DNA from: Pleurodeles waltl | Lineage: Eukaryota > Chordata > Amphibia > Caudata > Salamandridae | Direction: 5' to 3' | Assembly (NCBI RefSeq): GCF_031143425.1 | Contig: NC_090437.1 | Span: 1,180,454,863 to 1,180,518,862 of the forward strand | Length of the DNA stretch: 64,000 nt | Shown: positions 55,475-64,000 of the stretch, one piece after another | Layout: each line of letters opens with the position of its first letter | Numbering within the stretch: position 1 is the first letter of the stretch | Program-made: the position numbers and the translations under genes | Notes under the pieces: model-generated | Databases searched by the model: none | What the model was told of the DNA's origin: nothing | What the model saw: only the letters and a program-made list of their open reading frames with translations

Positions 55475-56615
55475 GTTTTTTTCTCACTGGGGGGCTGGGA
55501 ATCCTTACCCCGTAAGCGAGGTTGGGGCTCTTTAGAGAACTCTCTCTGTTTATCTTTACCCCCCTTTCTTCTGAAAGGGACCCTGCCCACCCTTCGCGTG
55601 GTCACCCACATACCTCTTTTGGACCTTGGTGCTCTCACAACGGTCTGCTTCCTGCGCAAGCTTCCAGGAGGCAGTCACCTTGCTGTCAATCAGGTGCTGG
55701 CGCAGCTCTGGAAAACAAAGGCTGCATAAGTGCTCCCAAGCAATTAAATTGTAAAGGCCCTCATACATTCTTAACTTACTGCCCTTCACCCAACCATCCA
55801 GTGACCTGCAAAAGGAATCTACACACTCCAACTAAGTTTAGGACTCTTTCTTTTTGTAGGACCTAAATTTGAACTTATGCTGCTCAGGGATCAGACCACA
55901 CCTTGTGAGTAGGGTGTCTTTCATTATGGTGTAGGTGAGTCCCTGAGAATCCCCTAAGAATGTCAGAGTGTCCCTCCCCTCTACCTCAAAGTGCTTTCAC
56001 AGACCCACCCCCAATGTGCCTCAGGGACCAGGTTCATATGGAGAGCAGACTCATACCCCTTGAACCACAATTATATGCCATCCTCCCTATTATAGTCCTT
56101 CACTAAGACTTTAGGAATGCGTACCCTTCTCTCAGGCTGCACTGAGGTATTGCTGCCACCATCCCTACTGGACTGGCTCCTCTGATCCAGCTCCCTCAAG
56201 CTGAGCTCATGTGCCAGCAGTAACTTTTTCTCTTCAATGGCCAGTCTCTTTCCTTCCATCTCTATTTTGAGTCTTCCATCGGGGGACTCCTCTCTGTCCT
56301 GTCACTCCTCAGGAGTCAGACCCTTGGATGACACACTGCTACCTGCCCTGGAGACCCTCCCCACAGGCATAACAACTCCACCCACTATACCATTGTGTAT
56401 ACTCTGCACTCCCTCATCCTCCTCCTCTGTGTGCCCCCAGCATCCTCGGCTGTCATCCAGGCCCTCAGTGCCTTTTGCTGTTCTTCCTTCCTGGTGGAGC
56501 CCTAAATGGGACAGGAAAGATTCTTACAAAACTGTTTAAATTGACCAACTGTGTAACTTTCCAGTTTCCCTAATTCAAAAACAGCTCCAGCTGGTGCATC
56601 TTTAGATTGAGACAT
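55475..56615 (-). pseudogene. Second gypsy family: gag with SCAN-like region
   Basis: The start at 56615 gives MSQSKDAPAGAVFELGKLES. A charged helical stretch follows (56259-56071: EGKRLAIEEKKLLLAHELSL, RRVRIPKVLVKDYN). The capsid end at 55831-55556 reads ECVDSFCRSLDGWVKGSKLR and YNLIAWEHLCSLCFPELRQH LIDSK, a SCAN-like helical region. Frameshifts and stops break the gene into pieces, though their order is intact. Confidence 0.7.
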
Positions 56616-56849
56616 GATGGCAATCAGAAGTGCAAAGTTCCAAGGAAGAAAGAGAGTTCTCAATGAGAAGTTCAAAAGTCAATAAAAAGATCACCAAAAT
56701 TAAGGGAGCAGGAAAAAAAGTCCCAAAAGAGCAAAGCAAAGACAAGTAGTATCTGGTCACGTAGTGGTCTGAACTGAAAACAGTAGTGTACACTTAATCA
56801 CTGTATGTCAAGTACAAATACAAGTCCAGTCCTCAAAGCTGGTCACTAA

Positions 56850-58622
56850 TGTTAGAAATGGGGTCTTTGGTTGGCAGTCAGGTTACCTCCTGTCAAAGCA
56901 AGAACCCTTACTCTAGTCAGGACAATGGAGAAACACACTTAGATAGCCCCTATATGCCCCCTTGGTAGTTTGGCACAAGCAGTCAGGCTAATCTCAGAAG
57001 TAATGTGTAAAGTATTTGTACCAACACACACAGTAATATAGTGAAAACACTCCAAAATGAACACAACACCAGTTTAGAAAAATAGGCAGTATTTATCTAA
57101 ATCAAACAAGACCAAAACAGCAAAATCCAACATTCACAAGTTAAAATATGAATTTTCAAAAGAAAAAGAGCCTTACTCCATAGAAAAGAATGGAAATGTT
57201 GATTTTACACAAAGTACCTGGTTAGCGTAAAAAATAAAGCCGCACTTGTGAGCGTAGGTTGGAAAAAGCAGCAACACGTTGATTCCTTCCTCGCAAGGGA
57301 GGCCATGCGTAATTTCTTCTCTGGTTGGGACGGCGATGCGTTGTTTTTCTCTCTCGCAAGAGAGAGATGTGTCAATTTCCGAATGGAGCACCTCGAATCC
57401 GCGCAGAGTGGGGTTGACTTTGACGCCCAGGGACGATGCATGGAAATTCCTGTCACACGGTGTTAGAAAACCGCACTGTGTGGGGTTTGCGTTGTTCTCA
57501 GCAGCTGCAAGTGCGTGTTGTGCGTCATTTCTCCAGCCACGATGTGTCGAACTCCCAGCCGCGATGCAGGTGGAGCATCGATTTTAACCGCAAATCCAGC
57601 GGTGCCTTGTTTATCTGCCACGTTGCAGATGGTGCATCAAGAAGTTTCCCGCACGGCGTTCTGTGCCTAGATTTTCCACTCTTGTCTGCCACCTTCACCT
57701 TTCAGCGACCCAGAGATTGGCTAGAGAACCACTTGGTAGGGCAGGAGTCTCAGTAGACAGTCCAGGTGCTGGCAGAGGAAGTCTGATGGCGCTGAGACTT
57801 CAAAACAGGGGCAAGATCAATTCAACCCTTTGAAGACGCTTCACAAGCAGAAATGCAGAACAATGTTCGGTCTTGGTCCCCTTTCACAGGGAGGAACAGC
57901 AACTGCAGGATAGCCTAACAAAGCACAGGCAGGGGCAGAACTTCTCCTCAGCTCTTTAGCTTTTCTCCTTGGCAGAGGTCCCTCTTGATTCCAGAAGTGA
58001 TCTAATTTTCAGGGGGTTTGGGTCCAATACTTATACCCCTTTTTGCCTTTGAAATAGGCTTACTTCAAAGGAAAGTCACTGTTGTTCACAAAATCCTGCC
58101 TTGCCCAGGCCAGGCCCCAGACACACACCAGGGGGATGGAGACTGCACTGTGAGAGGACAGGCACAGCCCATTCACATGTAAGTGACCACTCCTCCCTCC
58201 ACTCTAGCACAGATGGCCCATCAGGATATGTAGGCTACACCCCAGTTCCCTTTGTCTCACTGTCTAGAGTTTAAAAATGCACACAAAGACACTGCAGTGG
58301 CAGGCCTGAGCCATGTTTACAGGGCTACTTATGTGGGTGGCACAACCAGTGCTGCAGGCCCACTAGTAGTGTTTGATTTCCAGGCCCTGGGCACCTCTAG
58401 TGCACTTTACTAGGGACTTACTAGTAAATCAAACATGCAAATCATGGATAAGCAATTACACATACATTTTACTTAGGAGCACTTGCACTTTAGCACTGGT
58501 TAGCAGTGGTAAAGTGCCCCGAGTACCAAAACCAGCAAAAACAGAGTCCACCACACATCATCAACCTGCGAAGCAGAGGCAATAAGTTAGGGGAGACCAC
58601 ACCAAGGATGCCAAGTCTGACA
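56850..58622 (-). repeat. 5' LTR of the second gypsy family
   Basis: This 1.77-kb LTR begins TGTTAGAAATGGGGTCTTTG and ends GATGCCAAGTCTGACA on the plus strand. It is homologous to the solo LTR at 7988-13799. Its orientation is fixed by gag, which starts 235 bases to the left on the minus strand. Confidence 0.85.
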
Positions 58623-59776
58623 CAAACCCACTCCAATCCAACACAACCCAATCCTCTTCAATCCACCCACACCTCTCCAATCCACCCCACCACTATCCAA
58701 GCCACCTCAGTCTAATCTAACACACTCAATCCAATCCACCAAAATCAATCCAATCCATCAGACCCCTCCCTAATCCACTCCACCTCACCCTAATCCACCC
58801 CACCACTCCCTAGTCCACCACACTCAATTCAATCCACCACACTCAATCCAATCTACCCCATTCAATCCACTCAACCCAAATCCGATGTACCCCAATCAGA
58901 TCCTTTCCAACACGATCCACCCTACTCCAGTCCATCCCACTCTAATCCAATTCACACCACCCCAATCACCTCCACCCCACTCCAATCTAATCCCTCTCCA
59001 GTCAACCCTACCCCTCTAAAACCTATAGCACCCCATTTCAATCTAAACCACCTCACTCCAATCTACCCCACTCCAATCCACCCCACACCACTCTACTCTA
59101 ATCCACTCACTCTACAACCAATCCAATCCACGCAATCCCAGTTTGGTCCACTGAACTTCCAACCAATCCATTCAGCCTACCCCTCTCCAATCCACCCCAG
59201 TCCAGTCTACCCATGCCAATCCAATCCAATCCAATCCACCCAATCCAATCCCCCCACTACAACCCACCCCACGCCAATCCAATCTGCCCCATCTCAGTTC
59301 AGTCCACCACACTCCAAACCATCCACACCACCCCACCCCACTCCAATCTACCCCTCCTCAATGTAATCCACCCCACTCCAATCTTCCCCACCTCAATCCA
59401 CCTCAGTCCAATCTAACACACCCCACTCAATCCAATCCACTCCACTCCAACCCACTGCAGTCCAATCCATCCCACTGCAGCCCACCACATCCCAATACAA
59501 TCTGCGCCACCCCACCCCACTCCAATCAATATCACTCACTCTAATTCACCACAATCTACTCCAATCCTGACCACTCTATCCAATTCCAATCCACCCCACT
59601 CCTTCCCAGTTCTGTCCAGCACACCCTAATCCAATCCATCCAGCCCACCCCACTCCAATCCATTCCACCCCATTCCAATCCAATCCAATCCAATCCAATC
59701 AACCCCATTCCAGTCCACTCCATCCCACTACAATCCAATCTAATCCACCCCACCTCACTTCAATTCAATCCATCCA
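58623..59776. repeat. CCAAT/CCACT satellite, block 2
   Basis: The same degenerate pentamer array as 52871-54270, with runs of pure CCAAT near 59215-59240 and 59676-59700. It ends at the ATCCA duplication of the next LTR. Confidence 0.85.
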
Positions 59777-61534
59777 TGTGAGAAAACAGGGCTGATTGCA
59801 GAGGCCCCCTAACTTTTTGCCCTCATTTTCCACTTTTGGCTGGTGTTTTCCTGACTCTGATGGTCCCCTGGGTACTGCTAACCAGTCCCAGGGCCTGTGC
59901 TCTGTATAAAATCAATATGCAAATTAGGCTAATTATAATTGGCCACGTTAACCTACCTATAAGTCCCAAGTATATGGTAGGGCATGTAGGTTCAGGGACC
60001 AAAGCATAGGTAGTGCACCCATAGGTGCACTGCTGAGGTGCCCAGTGTCATTTTAAAGGCAGGCCTGCCTTGCTGGCTGCTTTTAAATTAAAGTTACATG
60101 CAAATTCGTCTTTGGAATTAAAAGTAGTTCCAAAGTCTTAAACTACCTTATTTTTGTATATAAGTCACCCCTAAGGTGTGCCCTATGTGCCCCTAGGTCT
60201 GGGTGCCATGTAACTATGAGCAGGGACCTTATAAAAGTAGTTTTATAAGCCCTGGTGAGGTAAAAACAGCCAAATTTGTTTTTCCCTCATTGTAGTAAAT
60301 GGCCTTCATAGGCTAGAATGGGGAGACTTTAGTTTAATTATTAAAGCCCCCTTAAGTAATGGATACCAAGAGTTTGGTATCAAATTAATTGTTATAATAA
60401 ATCCCACAACTTCCAGTTGTTGGATTTAGTATAACTTGTTCAGGTAAAGAGTTTTAAACTTTACCTGAAAAGTTGCCAATTTCAGCCCTGCATTGTTTTT
60501 GCTGCTGTGCTCTGATTGGACAACCTCTGGCAGCATGGCCAGGCTGCCTTGATGAGGTGTGAAGTGGCCTGGCTTCACACAAAGAGATGTGCCTGTGGGA
60601 GGGAATTTCCCCTCAGCAGATGGTGAGGCAGGAAGGGGGAGGGCTGCCAAACTAGTCTTCAAAGGCAGAGAAGGACATTTGGAGCACCCCAGCAACACCC
60701 CCACATCCTGCAACCCCAGACAACTAGGTGCCCTCTTGATTAGATTAGGAGAAGGCAGGAGAGGGGTGTGTTTATGATTTTTAGCCACACCAGTGGGTGG
60801 GCTCAGCCAGATGTAACCTCCAAAAAACAGATTCAGCCATGATGGATTTTTGAAGAATGTTGCCTCCTGGGATTGATTTTTGCCACACTTCCCAGGAAGT
60901 GGTCATCACAGGGGGAAGGACCCTGCACCTGATTGGAGAATCAGGACCCCCCTGTTTTTCACCCAGGAGTAAGAATAAAACTGGCAGACCTGCACCCACA
61001 CCTCAATTCCGTACCAGATCCCTACCAGGAAGAACTACAGAAAAAGAAGGACTGCCCTGCTGGACCCTTGGCCTGCACCTGGAACCTGCACTCAGAAGGA
61101 CTGCACCAGGTGCACACTTGTGCTTCACCACAAGAAGGACTTTGCCTGGCTTCAACTGGTTCAAGGAGGGACTCCCTGTTTGCTACAGGTGAAAAATTGC
61201 TAACCAGAGTCCCCTGCACCAACTCCTGAAGAAATCAACCAGCTTAACACTGTCCAGTGGCCAAAAAGGAGTTTGCGCCAGGTGCATTCTGGGAGTTGTA
61301 GTCCACACCCCAAGGATCATCTCAGAGCTTCTGGACCCTTGGGGTGAGCTGTGGACCTCAAAAGAACCTTAAAAGAACATCTGGGAGAAGCCCCAGAAGT
61401 TTGGAGTACTTTTGAAAAAAAGCTCCATAGAGGGACTGACCCGCCGCAGCAACTCTAGCCGGCTTGCCTCAACCGCGACCCAGCCTGATTTGCAGGTTCG
61501 TCCCGGTAAAGAAAATCTCCGAAAAAGAGACTAA

Positions 61535-62544
61535 GGGGGTCATTACGACCCTGGCGGACGGCGGAGAAACGGCGGTAAGACCGCCAACAGGCTGGCAGTC
61601 ATGACCATGGCAGTTAGCGCCATGGTCATCCGCCTCTTCTCCGTTCCGCCCGCCAGGGCGGAGACGACCGCTAAGCTGGAGACCTGGGTCTCCAGCCTGG
61701 CGGTCGTCACTATACCGCCGGCGGTATTTGGACCCGGCTGACCGCCATGGATTTCATGCGGTTTGGAACTGCCATGAAATCCATGGCGGTAAGCACTATC
61801 AGTGCCAGGGAATTCCTTCCCTGGCACTGATAGGGGTCTCCCCCACCCACCACCCCCACCCCGGCTCCCTCCCCTACACCCCCCACCACCCCTGCCACCC
61901 CCCAAAGGTGGCAGGACCCCCCTCCCCACCCCTACCCCCAGCATCACATCACCCATTCACACCCGACACGCATACACGCACACACACCGACATTCATGCC
62001 AACAGCCACACACACAGTCAGACACGCACATCCACATTCAAACATACACGCACACATCCATACAGACATACCTACAGACATACACGCACTCATTCCCAAA
62101 CACACAACACCCCCGCAAGCATACACGCACTCACACACCTCCACTACATACTCACACGCACACCCCCATGCACGCACACAACACACAACACCCCCTCTCC
62201 CCCCTCCCCTAACGGACAATCAACTTACCTGGTCCGTTGATCCTCCTGGAGGGGACGGGATCCATGGGGACTGCTCCGCCGACACCACACCGTCAACAGA
62301 ACACCGCCACGCCGAATCACAGGACGTGATTCGGTGGGCGGTGTTCTGTTGACGTGGAGGTGGAGCAATCTCCACTTCCCCACCGACCACCAGTATGGCT
62401 GTTGGCGGTTCTCTGTCCGAAAAAGGACTTAGGGCTGCCAACAGTCATAATACGCCGAGCGGAAAACCGCCACCACTGGCGGTCTTCAGCACGGCGGTCC
62501 CTCGGCGGTCTTGACAAAAGACCGCCGAGGTCAAAATGACCCCC
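61535..62544. mobile_element. Harbinger-like MITE (GGGGGTCATT family), copy C, long form
   Basis: The 1010-bp insertion has ends GGGGGTCATTACGACC and GGTCAAAATGACCCCC. It is flanked by TAA on the left and TAT on the right, a duplication with one change. Hairpin-rich arms (TACCGCCGGCGGTA, TGCCAGGGAATTCCTTCCCTGGCA) surround a CA-rich tract at 61965-62175. No coding region was found. Confidence 0.8.
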
Positions 62545-62791
62545 TATGCCCGAAGGTAAAAAGTTGACCGGGACCTTCCAGCCAGCGTATCCGAGGAGGG
62601 CTCCAAGGACGTCAGATCAAGATCCAGGTTTACCCCGGTCGAAGGATTTTCACCTCGAAAAAACGACTAAGTCCGAAGGTAAAAATCTCCACCGAGGATT
62701 CCCGCGATGCGTATCTGGAGAAGAGTTCCAGGAGGTCGGATTGGACTGGCAGGTGCATCCAGCTGAAGAAAATCTTCAGAAAAGAGACTAA

Positions 62792-63388
62792 GGGGGTCAT
62801 TCTGACCGACCGCGGAAGCACCGCCAACAGGCTGGCGGTGCTTCCTGGGCCATTCTGACCGCGGCGGTAAAGCCACGGTCAGAAAAGGGGAACCGGCGGT
62901 TTCCCGCCGGTTTACCCATGGCCCATGGAATCCTCCATGGCGGCGCTGCTTGCAGCGCCGCCATGGGGATTCCGACCCCCTTCCCGCCATCCCGTTCCTG
63001 GCGGCATTTACCGCCAGGAACAGGATGGCAGGAACGGGTGTCGTGGGGCCCTTGGGGGGCCCTGCACTGCCCATGCCACTGCCATGGGCAGTGCAGGGGC
63101 CCCCTAACAGGGCCCCATAATGATTTTCAGTGTCTGCAAAGCAGACACTGAAAATCGCGACGGGTGCCACTGCACCCGTCGCACCCCAGCAACTCCGCCG
63201 GCTCCATTCGGAGCCGGCTTCATCGTTGCTGGGTATTTCCCGCTGGGCGGGCGGGCGGCCTTTTGGCGGTCGCCCGCCCGCCCAGCGGGAAAGTCAGAAT
63301 GACCGCCGTGGTCATTTGACCGCGGTGCGGTCTTTTGGCGGTCTCCGCCCGGCGGCGCCCGCCGCCCGCCGGGGTCGGAATGACCCCC
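62792..63388 (-). mobile_element. Palindromic Harbinger-like MITE (GGGGGTCATT family), copy D
   Basis: The 597-bp insertion has ends GGGGGTCATTCTGACC and GGTCGGAATGACCCCC, with perfect TAA duplications at 62789-62791 and 63389-63391. Its hairpins occur in the reverse order of copies A and B, from GAAGCACCGCCA/TGGCGGTGCTTC to GGCGGGCGGCC. It includes the GCGACGGGTGCA/TGCACCCGTCGC and TTTTCAGTGTCTGC hairpins in common with them. Confidence 0.9.
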
Positions 63389-63865
63389 TAAGTCTGAAGG
63401 TCAACTTTTGACCGAGGCCTCCCGCGAGCTGTAGCCGAGCAGGGCTCCATCGCGTCGGCCTTAAACTTTGACTTTGCCCCGGTCGAGGTGCAACCAGATG
63501 ACCCGATTGCCGCTTTTTGTTTCTAGGCGCTAAAAAACAATAATTCTTTAAAAATTCATATCTCCGGTTCCCCTTATCCGATTTTATTCGTTTTTGTGTC
63601 ATTTTAAAGATAAAAATATAATCTATTTTGATAAATTGGTTTTGGATTTTTAAACTGTTTCCTGTGTTTTATTTAATTACTGTGTTGTGATATTTGAATG
63701 CTTTCCACTCTGTCTCCTAAGTTAAGCCTTGTCGCTCGTTGCCAAGCTACCAAGGGTTTAGCTGGGTTTAATTTACTGAGACCTAATTGGACCTAAGTGG
63801 AGGTTAGTGGCCTATTGCTAAGTGTAGGTACCTACCTGCCCTTACCAATAACCTATTTTCCAACA

Positions 63866-64000
63866 ATCCACCCTAACCCTATCATTCCGATCCAAACCAC
63901 CCACCTCAATCCAAACTAACCCACCCCACTCGAATCCACCCCAATACAGTTACCGCACCCCATTTCACTCCACCCTACTCCAGTCTAATCCACCCCACAC
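63866..64000. repeat. CCAAT/CCACT satellite, block 3
   Basis: Satellite of the same type resumes after the LTR and runs off the end of the window, so the array is longer than what is visible here. Confidence 0.8.

Larger units (their letters stand above)
54271..58622 (-). mobile_element. Ty3/gypsy element (second family), 3'-truncated, in satellite
   Basis: The 5' LTR lies at 56850-58622 and gag starts at 56615. The coding region runs left through gag, protease and the integrase zinc domain, and stops at 54271 inside the integrase core, where satellite follows. RT, RNase H and the 3' LTR are absent. Protease is followed within about 0.6 kb by the integrase zinc domain, so the order again suits a Gmr1-like element, though a deletion of RT is possible. 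Confidence 0.75.
61450..63520 (+). repeat. About 121-bp tandem repeat in the LTR, four partial units, two with MITE insertions
   Basis: Each unit ends with a GAAAAA-GAGACTAA or ACGACTAA phrase and begins GTCCGAAGGT. Boundaries are TAA 61532-61534, TAT 62545-62547, TAA 62668-62670, TAA 62789-62791 and TAA 63389-63391. With MITEs removed, unit spacing is 123 and 121 bases. Shared phrases include CCCGCGA, GTATC(C/T)G(A/G)GGAG and CCCCGGTCGA. The first and third boundaries each hold a MITE. Confidence 0.75.
59777..63865 (+). mobile_element. Solo LTR (TGTGAGAAAACAGG...TTTTCCAACA) carrying two MITEs
   Basis: The insertion starts TGTGAGAAAACAGGGC, ends ACCTATTTTCCAACA and has a perfect ATCCA duplication (59772-59776, 63866-63870) within satellite DNA. 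It is the inverted counterpart of the LTR at 16890-19012. Without the MITEs (61535-62544, 62792-63388) it is about 2.5 kb. It encodes no gag or pol. Plus sense is inferred from its end (TTAAGCC...GCCAAGCTACCA), which is homologous to the coding-linked LTR. Confidence 0.85.

Noticed and set aside
61956..62219. Proline/threonine/histidine-rich open frames in the CA tract of MITE copy C
   Set aside because: They arise from simple (CA)n-like sequence and have no start context or homology.

Overview
This window looks like repeat-dense DNA from a large vertebrate genome. The best fit is a salamander, probably a newt. The reasons are the abundant Harbinger elements with Myb-like accessory genes, long LTRs, Gmr1-like gypsy elements, L2/CR1, L1 and Penelope remnants, endogenous retroviruses and a CCAAT-type satellite. 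That assignment is inference; nothing here proves a species. I see no host protein-coding gene, rRNA gene, functional tRNA gene or CRISPR. Almost every coding stretch belongs to a transposable element and nearly all are broken.

Layout. 1-7846: a Harbinger element with, in order, the end of a Myb-like gene (MybA, +), a transposase pseudogene (-) and a second Myb/SANT-like gene (MybB, +). It carries an L2/CR1-like LINE tail, an 82-bp minisatellite, a palindromic MITE and a right terminus. 7850-19570: an old endogenous retrovirus (ERV1, +) split by nested insertions: a solo LTR (7988-13799, itself carrying a second, internally deleted Harbinger), a MITE (13933-14509), a tRNA-derived SINE (16360-16702) and another solo LTR (16890-19012). 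19600-20830: Penelope-like GIY-YIG remnant (-). 22480-26990: decayed L1-like LINE (+) with a MITE inside. 28440-29230: decayed L2/CR1-like LINE. 30250-30612: LTR scrap. 32649 to about 37869: a second endogenous retrovirus (ERV2, -) with an internal deletion. 38194-38945: MITE. 38946-45265: mostly unassigned DNA. 45269-51913: a palindromic MITE split by a nearly complete gypsy element (45301-51236, -) whose integrase precedes reverse transcriptase (Gmr1-like order). 52871-64000: a CCAAT/CCACT satellite interrupted by a 3'-truncated gypsy element (54271-58622, -) and a 4.1-kb solo LTR (59777-63865) that carries two MITEs.

How the parts fit. Many insertions can be ordered because target-site duplications (TSDs) survive: GTTCT, CATGC/CATGT, ACAGAACA, TAA, TTA, GGTGC and ATCCA. 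Two themes stand out. First, two Harbinger copies together suggest an element with a transposase flanked by two different Myb-like genes. Second, three MITE families with different ends, and mostly TAA/TTA TSDs, consist of consecutive short hairpins; two of these MITEs occupy the same TAA in neighbouring units of one tandem repeat. A LINE tail and a SINE tail in the window share sequence, which points to a mobilising partner.
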